64,000 nt of DNA from Seonamhaeicola sp. S2-3 (GCF_001971785.1 NZ_CP019389.1:1871001-1935000); one strand, 5' to 3'. Counted from the first letter of the stretch, positions 33,524 through 43,308 are shown. The notes: generated by a model from the letters alone, not told the origin. Numbers and translations: made by a program.

Positions 33524-34721
33524 TCTCTTTTTTGCTGATTTTTAGTTTGGGCATAATAAATTCTCCTTGTTTTGTTTTCAAAGAAATATTCTCCCCTTCC
33601 TTATCTTGTTCAATATCGTATTCTTCTTCAAATATTAGACTTGTTACCATAAAGTAGTCGTCAATATTAAAATCTTTCTTTTCATTTTCAATTGCGTTTT
33701 TACACCAAGAGAAGAAGTCAGTTATAGGAAGCTTTGAGTTTAGTTGAGATTTGTACTCATTTTTATTGAATATCCATTGCTCAATATCGTTGGCTTCTTC
33801 TTCAACAAAAACATCTTCTTCATTTTTAAATTGCTCAAAATACTCTTTTGTGTTTTCGTAGATATACGGATTGTATAGATTATCTCTGGAAGTACTGAAT
33901 ATTTTTGGCGGCTTTATTCCTTTGTAACAATTCATATTTGTCAGATACAAATGAAACCCAAGTAAATATTCACTTTCTGTTCTAATTCTGTCCAATAATG
34001 GCAAAAGTTCGTTGCTTAAGATTGTCGATTGTTGACTGATGTCCTTAACGACTTGTCGTAAAAGATTGTAGAGTTTTTCAAATTGTCTTCTGATACTTTC
34101 GTCTGAATAATCAAATCGTTTGTTGTTAGAAAATTGAGAAATTGCAAGTAATTCGTTATAAATCGATTGCGAGTGATTGATATCCAAAATTGTATTCAAG
34201 GGAATAATATAGTAATCAATTAAATATCTGGCAGTTTGTACTTTTTCTTGATATTCAATTTTTCGAGTATTGGCTTTTAACTCTCTTGATTCATTTAGAA
34301 GGCTAATTGTATTGTTAGTTACGGCAGTTCTGAACTTTTTGATTTCATTGGATAACGCTTCAATTCTGTCCAACAAAATGTTTTTGTCTTGATTGATACC
34401 TTCTTTAATATTCAAAAACAAGGTTCTTATAGATTGACCAAATTTTTCAATTTCTTCAGGAAGCAAAGGTTTAAATTGTTGCAGAACAAACTCAAATAGA
34501 ACAAAATAGGGTTCGTTAATCACAAAGTCATCATTCTGTTCAACGAGTATTTTGTGCTCAAAAAGTTGGGATTCTATATCGCTTCCAAATTCATCAAGTG
34601 TTTCAGCCACTTGGCTTTTCAAGATGATTTCATTCTTAACTTGAATGTCGAAGAGTTGTCGTAGCAAGTCAAAATGAGTTGCCAAAAATTGTACTATGCT
34701 CTTTGGTTCTGATTTAAACAT
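33510..34721 (-). CDS. Kleisin-like condensin subunit (MksF/JetA-like)
   Basis: A 403-residue, mainly helical protein. The first 70 residues look like a winged helix (IVQFLATHFDLLRQLFDIQVKNE), followed by FVLFEFVLQQFKPLLPEEI, long helices with heptad pattern (about 90-260; ILLDRIEALSNEIKKF, QQSTILSNELLPLLDRI) and an acidic C-terminal part ending in a second small domain (FFSWCKNAIENEKKDFN, about 345-375). This is the layout of MukF/MksF kleisins that close the SMC ring. It overlaps the TOPRIM gene by 8 nt and the KITE gene by 14 nt. Supported by its place between the other Mks/Jet subunits. Confidence 0.75.
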   Translation of the reverse strand: MFKSEPKSIVQFLATHFDLLRQLFDIQVKNEIILKSQVAETLDEFGSDIESQLFEHKILVEQNDDFVINEPYFVLFEFVLQQFKPLLPEEIEKFGQSIRTLFLNIKEGINQDKNILLDRIEALSNEIKKFRTAVTNNTISLLNESRELKANTRKIEYQEKVQTARYLIDYYIIPLNTILDINHSQSIYNELLAISQFSNNKRFDYSDESIRRQFEKLYNLLRQVVKDISQQSTILSNELLPLLDRIRTESEYLLGFHLYLTNMNCYKGIKPPKIFSTSRDNLYNPYIYENTKEYFEQFKNEEDVFVEEEANDIEQWIFNKNEYKSQLNSKLPITDFFSWCKNAIENEKKDFNIDDYFMVTSLIFEEEYDIEQDKEGENISLKTKQGEFIMPKLKISKKENVSE

Positions 34722-35508
34722 TGATGAGCGTTTCTTGTTCTAAAAATCTATTAGTTCGGGCGACTTGTTCCCTAATTTTTACGACTGTTGAATCATTTGA
34801 TGTCTTAACAGCCTTACTCATTTTTGCTTTGTTTCCTTTTAAAGATGCCGAATGCTTTTTAAAGAGTTCACTGTAATTATTTGGCAAATACAATTCTGCA
34901 TTTCCAAACACTTCTTTGATTCTTAAATATTCGTCAAGTCCATTAAAGTCATAGTCAACAAAAACCAAAACTTCCTTTGCTTTAATCATTGAAATAGATT
35001 CTTTGCCTATTCGTCCGTATCTGTGTATAAATAGAAATTCGTTGCCCAATAATTTTTCCGCATTCAAAAAGGTTTCCAAATTCTCGACAAAACATATTTT
35101 ATCAGCTATGACGGAAATAGGAATTACAGAGAACAATCCAAAATCACGAGTTTGCTTTTCTAAATCAATTATCTGCTCATTGATTTGATAAGTAGAAAAT
35201 CCCCTAAACAAAAATATTGGACTGCTATCAACCTTTGTCGCCTTTGAATTTCTGTATTTTTTGATGTTTCCTGATTTGCTTTTAGAAACGTCTTGCTCCG
35301 GAAATGTTGAGTTGAAAAATTTTTCAAATTCGATCTCCTTGGAAACATCAATTTTAAATCCTCTCCCAAATTTTGAAGATTTAAGAATTTCGGCTTGTAA
35401 CAAATTTTGAAACATATTGGATTGCAAAACACTTTTCGGAATGGCCGATTTTGCAACACTTTTGTTTTGAAGCAATAATTGATATGTTTTGAAATCTACT
35501 TCTTTCAT
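34714..35508 (-). CDS. Compact TOPRIM nuclease subunit (MksG/JetD-like)
   Basis: A 264-residue protein whose C-terminal half carries the TOPRIM pattern: Glu142 in CFVENLETF and the DxD pair Asp185/Asp187 in VLVFVDYDFNGLDEYLR. In Wadjet JetD and MksG this domain cuts plasmid DNA. The N-terminal 120 residues are basic, with KSVLQSNMFQNLLQAEIL and SSKFGRGFKIDV, and could form a wHTH for DNA binding. JetD of type I is clearly longer as I recall, so this is a short form. I use the ATG at 35508, sharing one base with the SMC stop (TGATG); a GTG one codon upstream is also possible. Confidence 0.75.
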   Translation of the reverse strand: MKEVDFKTYQLLLQNKSVAKSAIPKSVLQSNMFQNLLQAEILKSSKFGRGFKIDVSKEIEFEKFFNSTFPEQDVSKSKSGNIKKYRNSKATKVDSSPIFLFRGFSTYQINEQIIDLEKQTRDFGLFSVIPISVIADKICFVENLETFLNAEKLLGNEFLFIHRYGRIGKESISMIKAKEVLVFVDYDFNGLDEYLRIKEVFGNAELYLPNNYSELFKKHSASLKGNKAKMSKAVKTSNDSTVVKIREQVARTNRFLEQETLINV

Positions 35509-38168
35509 CACGCTTCAACGGGTTTTCTGAAGATAACATTTCCATTTTTCTCACTCACCACTATTTTTCCTTGGCTTCTCCTCACCAAATAGTATTTGTC
35601 AAAACCGTCATAAGGATGCAATGGTGCGGCTGAAATCGGTATGAAGTTATGTTCTTTACAGAAGTTCAAAATTTCAATTCTATTTGCCTCGTCAATGGTT
35701 CCGATTTCATCCACAAATATCACAATCTTGTTTTCATCATCTTTCACAACGATTTGATTGATGATTGACATAATCAGAACCAAACGTATCATTTTGTCTG
35801 TACCGTCCGATTCGATTTGGTTTTTTAGGTCCACGACTTTATGTTGCCCTTTTTTATGCAGATGAAGTTTAATATCAAACAAATCATTGAATGAAATTGT
35901 GGTTTGACTATCCAAATATTTGTTGAGCGTATTTAGGTTTTCAGATTGGTCTTCAAAAATCAGTTCAGATGTTAAATCCCTGATTTGGATGATTTTGTTT
36001 AAATCCTTGATGAGTTTTTCATTCTCAATGATTTCTATTTTCAACGTATCGATATCCGAAATTTTTATCTTCCGAATTTTTGAATTGAACTGATTGGTTA
36101 TATAAGAGTTGAACTCTTCAAATCTTGAATATAGCGTGCGACAAGGATTTGCAAATTGGGTGGAAATATTTTTTAACAAGCCATCAATAGCTTTTTGTTT
36201 ATCGTCTAATGTGACCAATTCCAAATCAACGTGTTTTATAAAATCGGTTTCACTAGCAAAAGAAGTTTCTGTTTTGGATTTTAGCTTTTCAAAGAGACTA
36301 TCTTTTTTATATTTGATGTCTTTTCTTTCCTCAAAGTTTCGTTTAAGATTTTTATAGATATTATCTAAAGAATCGGTGGTCTGATATTCTTTGGGTATTA
36401 TACCGAGTTGCTCAAGTTCAACTTTCCAATCTTGAATTTCTTTTATTCTATTCTCTTTATTTATAATCTCTTTATCCGCTTGCCTTATCGCTTCTTCTAA
36501 CTTTCTTATTTCTTCTTCGAGCAGTTTTATTTCTTTAGTTGATTGCTCTTTTTGTTTGAGTAAATTTTCAAATTCCAACTTTATGGATTCAAGTTCCTTC
36601 TCAAAGTTTGGAAGCTGTTTTAGCTTTTCAATTTTATCGGTTACACCCTTGATTTTCTTCTTTATTTCTTCTAAATCCTTTTGATGTTTCTCTAAATCCT
36701 TGGCTATAGGAAGTAGTTTTTCATTAAGGCTTTTTTCCTTTTCAAATTCCTTAATTTGTTGCTTTAAATCTTCAATGGATTCTATTGGCTTTCCTTTCAA
36801 ACCATTCGGCAGCTTTATAACACCATCAAAGAGTTTCATCAAGTTTTCCGTTTTTGAAATTTTATCGGAAATGTGGTCGGACGATAGACTTGAAATATCA
36901 GTAGACAAAATTCTATTTAAAAGTTCCTTGTTGTCTTGATTATCTGAAATTTGATGAATCAATTGACTAGAATAGCTTTCTACTTGATATGTGATTTTTT
37001 GAATTTGAGTTTTGGCTTTCTCAATTTTGCTCTCAATGTCTTTACTGCTTAAATTTTGGTTCTCGATTTGGGTTAGTTGACTTTCTATATCCTTTCTTTC
37101 TTTATCCAAGTTTTGAAAGGATTGCTCCAAAAACTGTAAACTCTCAAACGACTTGATTTCTTTTACCAATTTATCTTTTTGGTCAATATCCTTCTGCTTT
37201 TGTTTCAATTGGGTTTCAATTTTACCCAATTCTTGGTTTAGTCGGTCTTTTTTCGGGTTGAGCGTTTCATTTAAATGGGTTCTATCTTTGTCTCTTTTAA
37301 TTTTCATTTTTGAAACAGAAGTTGCCAATTCTGAATAAAGTGATGAATATTGATGGTCAAAAGCAAATATCAACTCTGAAAGTATCGTACTTTTTCCTGC
37401 ATACTGATTTACCAATTCTTTGAAGTCATTAAAGCTACGTTGGATACTTTTGATAACTTTTATATCCCGATTGTGCTTTAATAAGGTTTGTATGTCCTTT
37501 TGGTTTTTCTTTGAAAATGAAACGCTTTCGTTTTCCTTATTATCTGCAATTATCAATGACTCTTTTAGCGAGTTGTTGTTTATAAGCTTTGAATTTATCA
37601 GGTACTTATAGATTTTGGAAAAATTGTTGCTAATTCCTCGTCCGTCTTGGTTTATATTTTGGTTTAACCAAACTACCGCATTGTTTCGTTTGCCTTTCTG
37701 ATAGATAAAGTTGAAAACTTCTCTACGGTTTGGAAATTTGTTGTGCTCAATTCCATTAGTGGCAAATTCGGAAAGTAATGAGTCAAACTTTTTTAGTTTT
37801 TGGCCGTTTGCAGTGTCGGTAAAATAGAGTTTTTCTTTATATTCACTATCAATTTTATAATAGTCGAGATTACCTTCGGCATTTCTTTTGACCAAAATAG
37901 AGTAGTAGCGATTTTTGAAAATCTCAAAGACAATATAACTTGAATTTATAGAAGGAAAATAATGGTTGAATGTGGTTTTGTCTCCTGTTCGATTTCCGCT
38001 AAAAGTCATTTCTCTTCCATCAATTATAAATAGAAAGTTTAGAGCGTAAATCAATGTGCTTTTTCCGATGTTGTTTGGTCCTACAATTTGAAGAGAATTA
38101 CAATTGTCAAGTTCTATATCTGCTTTTGAGTATATATCAGAATTCAGTATTATGAGTCTTTTTAACAT
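35508..38168 (-). CDS. SMC-like ATPase of an Mks/Wadjet-type condensin (MksB/JetC-like)
   Basis: An 886-residue SMC ATPase. Walker A GPNNIGKST is at residues 30-38; a very long coiled coil (about 250-640, with many KELEEIKKKI-like heptads) is interrupted near the middle by a short hinge-like segment (about 420-460, SSLSSDHISDKISKTENL); the ABC signature-like ESDGT is at 786-790 and Walker B KIVIFVDE with catalytic Glu821 at 814-821. The signature departs from LSGGQ, as in MukB-type proteins. First gene of the operon, downstream of thyA on the same strand. In such systems the SMC ring extrudes loops and presents small circular DNA to the TOPRIM nuclease. Confidence 0.83.
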   Translation of the reverse strand: MLKRLIILNSDIYSKADIELDNCNSLQIVGPNNIGKSTLIYALNFLFIIDGREMTFSGNRTGDKTTFNHYFPSINSSYIVFEIFKNRYYSILVKRNAEGNLDYYKIDSEYKEKLYFTDTANGQKLKKFDSLLSEFATNGIEHNKFPNRREVFNFIYQKGKRNNAVVWLNQNINQDGRGISNNFSKIYKYLINSKLINNNSLKESLIIADNKENESVSFSKKNQKDIQTLLKHNRDIKVIKSIQRSFNDFKELVNQYAGKSTILSELIFAFDHQYSSLYSELATSVSKMKIKRDKDRTHLNETLNPKKDRLNQELGKIETQLKQKQKDIDQKDKLVKEIKSFESLQFLEQSFQNLDKERKDIESQLTQIENQNLSSKDIESKIEKAKTQIQKITYQVESYSSQLIHQISDNQDNKELLNRILSTDISSLSSDHISDKISKTENLMKLFDGVIKLPNGLKGKPIESIEDLKQQIKEFEKEKSLNEKLLPIAKDLEKHQKDLEEIKKKIKGVTDKIEKLKQLPNFEKELESIKLEFENLLKQKEQSTKEIKLLEEEIRKLEEAIRQADKEIINKENRIKEIQDWKVELEQLGIIPKEYQTTDSLDNIYKNLKRNFEERKDIKYKKDSLFEKLKSKTETSFASETDFIKHVDLELVTLDDKQKAIDGLLKNISTQFANPCRTLYSRFEEFNSYITNQFNSKIRKIKISDIDTLKIEIIENEKLIKDLNKIIQIRDLTSELIFEDQSENLNTLNKYLDSQTTISFNDLFDIKLHLHKKGQHKVVDLKNQIESDGTDKMIRLVLIMSIINQIVVKDDENKIVIFVDEIGTIDEANRIEILNFCKEHNFIPISAAPLHPYDGFDKYYLVRRSQGKIVVSEKNGNVIFRKPVEA

Positions 38169-38353
38169 TGGATTTTTAAAATAGTTCTCAGTGATAAATG
38201 GAAAATTATATTATTTTACAACCATTTGCATTTTTAAGGGTTGTTAATATTTTAACATCAATGATGTATAACCAATTTTATACCCTAAATCAAGCGAATT
38301 TATATAGTTTTTCCGACAAAATCAAGAAGAAGCACTATTTTAAACCCTCAAAC

Positions 38354-39178
38354 CTAAACCGCCACAACCCCTTTAATATGCGGATGTGGGTTGTAGTCTA
38401 CTAAGGTGAAATCTTCAAATTTAAAATCGAAAATATCTTTAATTTCTGGGTTTAAAATCATTTTTGGTAGTGGTCTTGGGTCGCGCGAGAGTTGTAACTC
38501 TAACTGTTCAAAGTGGTTGCTGTAAATATGCGCATCGCCAAAGGTGTGTATAAATTCTCCAGCTTCGTAACCACATACCTGTGCCATCATCATGGTGAAT
38601 AGGGCATAAGAAGCAATATTAAAGGGGACACCTAAAAAGATATCGGCACTACGTTGGTATAGCTGACAAGACAGTTTACCATTAGCTACATAAAACTGGA
38701 AAAACGCATGACAAGGAGGTAAGGCGGCTTTACCGTTGGCTACATTTTCGGCAAAACTTTTGCTAGTATCTGGTAACACCGAAGGGTTCCACGCCGAAAC
38801 TAACATTCTGCGGCTATTGGGGTTGTTTTTTAGGGTGTCTATCACCTCTTTTATTTGGTCTATTTCATCACTGTTCCAGTTGCGCCACTGGTGTCCGTAA
38901 ACAGGACCAAGATCGCCATTGTCATCGGCCCATTCATTCCAGATTCTAACACCGTTTTCGGTTAGATAATTAATGTTGGTATCGCCTTTTAAAAACCAAA
39001 GCAACTCATAAATAATAGATTTTAAATGCAGTTTTTTGGTGGTTACCATAGGGAAACCTTCGCTTAAATCAAATCGCATTTGATACCCAAATACACTTTT
39101 TGTTCCTGTTCCTGTGCGGTCTCCTTTTTCATTGCCATTCTCTAAAACGTGCTTTACTAAGTCGTGGTATTGTTTCAT
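38354..39178 (-). CDS. thyA: Thymidylate synthase
   Basis: ThyA methylates dUMP to dTMP using methylene-tetrahydrofolate and leaves dihydrofolate, which DHFR recycles. The 274-residue protein has [18 protein letters not shown], the catalytic Cys156 in [12 protein letters not shown], the dUMP-binding [19 protein letters not shown] and [13 protein letters not shown]. Length is typical. It is the first of a run of core genes on the minus strand, separated from the Mks/Wadjet-like operon downstream by 185 bp that I can assign to nothing. Confidence 0.97.
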   Translation of the reverse strand: MKQYHDLVKHVLENGNEKGDRTGTGTKSVFGYQMRFDLSEGFPMVTTKKLHLKSIIYELLWFLKGDTNINYLTENGVRIWNEWADDNGDLGPVYGHQWRNWNSDEIDQIKEVIDTLKNNPNSRRMLVSAWNPSVLPDTSKSFAENVANGKAALPPCHAFFQFYVANGKLSCQLYQRSADIFLGVPFNIASYALFTMMMAQVCGYEAGEFIHTFGDAHIYSNHFEQLELQLSRDPRPLPKMILNPEIKDIFDFKFEDFTLVDYNPHPHIKGVVAV

Positions 39179-39311
39179 TTCGATTTAATTTTTTGCGGAA
39201 TTAAAAATATAAAAAAGCCTAAAAAATTATGCTTAAACACAAAGATGTTATAAGAAAGTTATTAACTAAAAACAGAGGAATTGATTAATGGGTAATGTGT
39301 TGTGTTGTTTT

Positions 39312-40832
39312 TTAACCAATAATCATACCTGCAATAGTAGCAGAAAGTAAAGAGGCTATGGTGCCACCAATTAAGGCTTTTAAACCAAACTCTGATAAGG
39401 TTTTACGTTGCCCTGGAGCTAATGAACCAATACCACCAATTTGAATACCTATTGAAGCAAAATTAGCAAATCCGCAAAGCATATAAGTAGCCATAATAAC
39501 CGATTTTTCGTTGGCAAGATGTAGTACATTACCAATATCTTTTAGTTCTGCTAGTTGTATATAGCCTATAAATTCACTGGCAACCAGTTTAACACCTAAT
39601 AATTGCCCCATAAGTGCTATGTCTTCAGAGGCAACACCTATAAGCCACATTAAAGGCGCAAATAAATAGCCTAATAAAAACTCTAACGAAAAGCTTTCAT
39701 AAACGGTATTGCTTGCTATCCAAGAGTTCAGCGTTGTTACTTCGCCAACCCAACCTAAAATACCATTAAACATGGCTATAAATGCTAAAAATACTAATAA
39801 CATGGCACCTACATTTACGGCTAGTTTTAAACCTTCGGTAGTTCCGTTGGCAATGGCATCAAGTATGTTAGAGCCAATATTATCTTGGGTTACTTTTATT
39901 TCAGAATCTATTGTTTCGGTTTGCGGATAAAGCATTTTAGAAATTACTACAGCGCCTGGGGCAGCCATTACAGATGCTGCTAGTAAATGTTTTGCGTAAA
40001 AAATTTCCATAACAGGGTCTCCGGCTCCAAGAAACTTAATATAAGCAGCAAGTACGCCACCAGCTACGGTTGCCATACCTCCAATCATTACTAAAAGAAT
40101 CTCAGAACGATTCATTTTTTCTAAATAGGCTTTTATCATTAATGGCGATTCGGTTTGTCCTAAAAAGATATTACCAGCAACACTTAAGCTTTCTGCACCA
40201 GATATTTGTAATAGTTTGGTTAATAACCAAGCAAGTCCTTTAACTATTTTTTGAATGATTCCTAAGTAAAATAATACCGACGTTAAGGCAGAAAAGAATA
40301 TTATGGTTGGTAGAATGGTTACCGCAAAATTAACCAATGCATTTTCAAGTTGATTAGTGACGAATGAGTTAAAAAGAAACTCGGTTCCAGCCATTGTAAA
40401 GTTTAAAATGCTTACAAAAATGCCACCTACCCACTCAAATATAGCTTGAATAAAAGGTACTTTTAACACACCTATGGCTAAAAATAATTGTGCTGCTAGC
40501 CCCAACCCAACGGTTCTCCAGTTTATAGATTTTCTGCTTTTACTAAGTAAAAACGAGATAATGAGTAAGACTAACATTCCTAGAACACCACGCCATAAGC
40601 TATTAAAAGAAAATCCTTTACTTGGATTTATTGGGGGGTTTGTTACTTGAGCGTCTGTTGTTGTCTCAACAGAGTGGTCTGTTAAGGTAGTATTAGATGT
40701 AGTGTCAACGTTAATTTTCTGAGCATCAATAGTAGTTTCTTGGGGCGGCGTTTTTTCTGTTTCTTGAGCAAATATTGGAGTTGTAAAAACTAATGAGATA
40801 GCTAAAAAAATCAGAAAAAGTTGATGCTTCAT
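39312..40832 (-). CDS. Concentrative nucleoside transporter, NupC family
   Basis: A 506-residue CNT-family importer of nucleosides driven by Na+ or H+. A signal peptide (LFLIFLAISLVFTTPIFAQ) and a Thr/Gln/Asp-rich periplasmic stretch (about 22-75) precede the membrane part. CNT motifs include FNSLWRGVLGML, GNIFLGQTESPLMIKAYL (nucleoside and ion site), GGVLAAYIKFL and the late LCGFANFASIGIQIGGIGSLAP shortened to NFASIGIQIGG. The N-terminal extension is usual for Flavobacteriia. It starts 9 nt after the stop of the bifunctional nuclease gene and should be cotranscribed. Confidence 0.92.
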   Translation of the reverse strand: MKHQLFLIFLAISLVFTTPIFAQETEKTPPQETTIDAQKINVDTTSNTTLTDHSVETTTDAQVTNPPINPSKGFSFNSLWRGVLGMLVLLIISFLLSKSRKSINWRTVGLGLAAQLFLAIGVLKVPFIQAIFEWVGGIFVSILNFTMAGTEFLFNSFVTNQLENALVNFAVTILPTIIFFSALTSVLFYLGIIQKIVKGLAWLLTKLLQISGAESLSVAGNIFLGQTESPLMIKAYLEKMNRSEILLVMIGGMATVAGGVLAAYIKFLGAGDPVMEIFYAKHLLAASVMAAPGAVVISKMLYPQTETIDSEIKVTQDNIGSNILDAIANGTTEGLKLAVNVGAMLLVFLAFIAMFNGILGWVGEVTTLNSWIASNTVYESFSLEFLLGYLFAPLMWLIGVASEDIALMGQLLGVKLVASEFIGYIQLAELKDIGNVLHLANEKSVIMATYMLCGFANFASIGIQIGGIGSLAPGQRKTLSEFGLKALIGGTIASLLSATIAGMIIG

Positions 40833-40841
40833 AATGGGTGT

Positions 40842-41465
40842 TTATTGTCGTTTGGAAATTTCATCTCTAATGTGTGCCGCCTTTTCGTAGTCTTCATTTG
40901 CTACAGCTTCATCAAGCATGTTTTGAAGTTCTTGTATGGTTTTACCCTGATAGTTTTCGCGTTGTGCACTAGGTTCCATTTCGTTTGCTAGTAAATCATC
41001 AACTAAAATACTATCTTCTTTAGGCTTGTCTTCTTCATCTTTAGCAGGATTTACTTTTAGGTAAATACCGGCTTTATCAAGTATGTTTTTATAGGTGAAA
41101 ATAGGCGCATCAAAGCGAAGCGCTAAGGCAATAGCATCACTAGTTCTGGCATCAATTATTTCTTCAATTTTATCGCGTTCGCAAATTAAACTAGAATAAA
41201 AAACACCATCTACCAATTTATGGATGATGACTTGTTTAACTACAATGTCAAATCTATCGGCAAAATTTTTAAATAAATCGTGAGTTAAGGGTCTTGGAGG
41301 TCTAATTTCCTTTTCTAAAGCAATGGCTATAGATTGTGCTTCAAAAGCGCCAATAACTATAGGGAGTTTTCTATCTCCTTCTACTTCGTTTAATATCAAT
41401 GCATAAGCGCCATTTTGGGTTTGGCTATATGAAATCCCCTTAATATTTAATCTAACTAAACTCAT
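40842..41465 (-). CDS. Bifunctional nuclease family protein (DUF151) with UvrB/C motif
   Basis: A 207-residue protein. Residues about 1-130 are the DUF151 BFN domain (ALILNEVEGDRKLPIVIGAFEAQSIAIALE, DARTSDAIALALRFDAPIF shortened in place), known for nuclease activity in plants and fungi relatives. The C-terminal 35 residues form a UVR-type motif (TIQELQNMLDEAVANEDYEKAAHIRDEI), which mediates protein contacts in nucleotide excision repair. A charged linker with EEDKPKEDS joins them. Cotranscribed with nupC. Role in the cell not known. Confidence 0.88.
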   Translation of the reverse strand: MSLVRLNIKGISYSQTQNGAYALILNEVEGDRKLPIVIGAFEAQSIAIALEKEIRPPRPLTHDLFKNFADRFDIVVKQVIIHKLVDGVFYSSLICERDKIEEIIDARTSDAIALALRFDAPIFTYKNILDKAGIYLKVNPAKDEEDKPKEDSILVDDLLANEMEPSAQRENYQGKTIQELQNMLDEAVANEDYEKAAHIRDEISKRQ

Positions 41466-41581
41466 AATTTATGAAAAGACAAAGAACTGTTTAAATTCGG
41501 AATTTACCAACTGCCTAAGGCAGATTTAATATAATTGTGCCAAATTAACCAGTTCTTTGAAAATACAAGTTATAAAAAAAA

Positions 41582-42541
41582 TTATTGATTTGCTTTAAAA
41601 GCTTTTAATTTTTCTATGAGTTCTGGAACCACAGTAAAAGCATCACCCACTACACCGTAATCTGCTGCTTTAAAGAAAGGAGCTTCGGGGTCGGTATTAA
41701 TTACTAATTTTACTTTAGAGGCATTTACACCTGCCAAATGTTGTATAGCACCAGATATACCAATAGCAATGTAAAGGTTAGAGGCTACGGGTTTACCAGT
41801 TTGCCCTACGTGCTCTCCATGAGGTCTCCAGCCTAAATCTGATACGGGTTTAGAGCATGCTGTTGCAGCTCCAAGTACATCGGCTAATTCTTCAATCATG
41901 CCCCAATTTTCTGGTCCTTTTAAACCGCGCCCGCCAGATACAACAATATCGGCATCGGCAATGGTTACTTTATCGGTTACTTTATCAACCGATTGTACTT
42001 TTACATCAGATTCTAGAATTGAAGGCGAAAAATCTTCCGCAGAAGCCTCGCCACTAGTTTCTACCAACCCAAAAGCATTGCTAGAAACGCCAATAATTTT
42101 TACTTCGGTATTAATTTGCGATACTTCAAAAGCTTTGTTGGTAAAAGCATTTCGTTTTACTGTAAATGGCGATGTGCTGCTAGGAGCTTCAATAACATTG
42201 GAAGCATAACCCGCATTAAGGTTCACTGCTAAAAGCGGTGCTATGTATTTACTGTCTGCACTTGAGCTTAAAATAACCACTTGCGAACTTTCTTTTTCTG
42301 CTGCTTGTTTTATAACATCGGCATATATTTTGGCGTTAAACGCTTGTAAGGCCTCGTTTGAAATGTTTAAAACTTTATCAACACCATATTTTGCAAGTTC
42401 TGATGTGTTATTGGTATTTATAGTTACCGCTGTAACTGATGTTCCTAGTTTATCGGCAACTGCTTTGGCATAAGATGCTACTTCTAAAGCGCCTTTTTTT
42501 AATGTGCCTTGATCTGATTCTGTATATACTAAAACTGACAT
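41582..42541 (-). CDS. etfA: Electron transfer flavoprotein subunit alpha
   Basis: A 319-residue FAD-binding subunit of ETF, which carries electrons from acyl-CoA dehydrogenases to the quinone pool. The C-terminal FAD motif VSGGRGLKGPENWGMIEELADVLGAATACSKPVSDLGW shortened to GGRGL and ACSKPVSD, followed by GQTGKPVASNLYIAIGISGAIQHLAG, is complete. It follows etfB by 20 nt and the two form one unit. Confidence 0.95.
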   Translation of the reverse strand: MSVLVYTESDQGTLKKGALEVASYAKAVADKLGTSVTAVTINTNNTSELAKYGVDKVLNISNEALQAFNAKIYADVIKQAAEKESSQVVILSSSADSKYIAPLLAVNLNAGYASNVIEAPSSTSPFTVKRNAFTNKAFEVSQINTEVKIIGVSSNAFGLVETSGEASAEDFSPSILESDVKVQSVDKVTDKVTIADADIVVSGGRGLKGPENWGMIEELADVLGAATACSKPVSDLGWRPHGEHVGQTGKPVASNLYIAIGISGAIQHLAGVNASKVKLVINTDPEAPFFKAADYGVVGDAFTVVPELIEKLKAFKANQ

Positions 42542-42561
42542 GTCTTTCTTTTAAAAATTGA

Positions 42562-43308
42562 TTAAATCACCTTAGCTTCGTTATGAAGTAAGTTAATTAA
42601 CTCATCTAAGTTATCTTCTGAAACTAATTTAACCGCACCTTTAGGGGCTGGTTTTTCAAACTTAACCGATGTGGTTTCGGGGTTAGACTCAACAGGTTCT
42701 GCCACTGTTAAAGGTTTTTTACGCGCCATCATAATGCCACGCATATTGGGGATGCGTAAATCACTTTCTTCTACCAAACCTTTTTGACCGCCAATAACAA
42801 GCGGTAATGTGGCAGAAATGGTTTCTTTACCACCATCTATTTCTCTGGTAGCAGTAGTTGTAGTACCTTCAACTTCTAAACCAATGCAATTGTTTACAAA
42901 ATTGGCGTTAATTAATCCAGCAATCATGCCAGGAACCATACCTCCGTTATAATCAATAGATTCTCTTCCGGCAATAATTAAATCAAAGTTACCATCAGTA
43001 GCTACTTTAGCTAATTGTTTTGCTACTGTAAAGCCGTCTGTTGCTTCTGTATTTACACGTATGGCAGCATCAGCACCAATAGCTAATGCTTTTCGTAATG
43101 TAGGTTCAGTTTCAGGGCCTCCAACGTTTACAACGGTAATGTTGGCGCCTTGTTTTTCTTTAAACCACATGGCTCGGGTTAAACCAAATTCATCATTTGG
43201 ATTGATAACAAATTGTACGCCGTTAGTGTCAAATTTGGTGTCACCATCAGTAAAATTTATCTTCGAGGTGGTATCTGGAACATGGCTAATACACACTAAT
43301 ATCTTCAT
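42562..43308 (-). CDS. etfB: Electron transfer flavoprotein subunit beta
   Basis: A 248-residue ETF beta subunit binding AMP. Seen are VCISHVPDTTSKINF, FVINPNDEFGLTRA, the ETF beta motif VAKQLAKVATDGNFDLIIAGRESIDYNGGMVPGMIA shortened to LIIAGRESIDYNGG, and the C-terminal MRGIMMARKKPL. Upstream gene of the etfBA pair and divergent from pdhB with a 153-bp gap. Confidence 0.95.
   Translation of the reverse strand: MKILVCISHVPDTTSKINFTDGDTKFDTNGVQFVINPNDEFGLTRAMWFKEKQGANITVVNVGGPETEPTLRKALAIGADAAIRVNTEATDGFTVAKQLAKVATDGNFDLIIAGRESIDYNGGMVPGMIAGLINANFVNNCIGLEVEGTTTTATREIDGGKETISATLPLVIGGQKGLVEESDLRIPNMRGIMMARKKPLTVAEPVESNPETTSVKFEKPAPKGAVKLVSEDNLDELINLLHNEAKVI

Noticed and set aside
38198-38404. 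68-codon plus-strand frame between the SMC gene and thyA
   Set aside because: Overlaps the 3' end of thyA on the other strand, with random composition.
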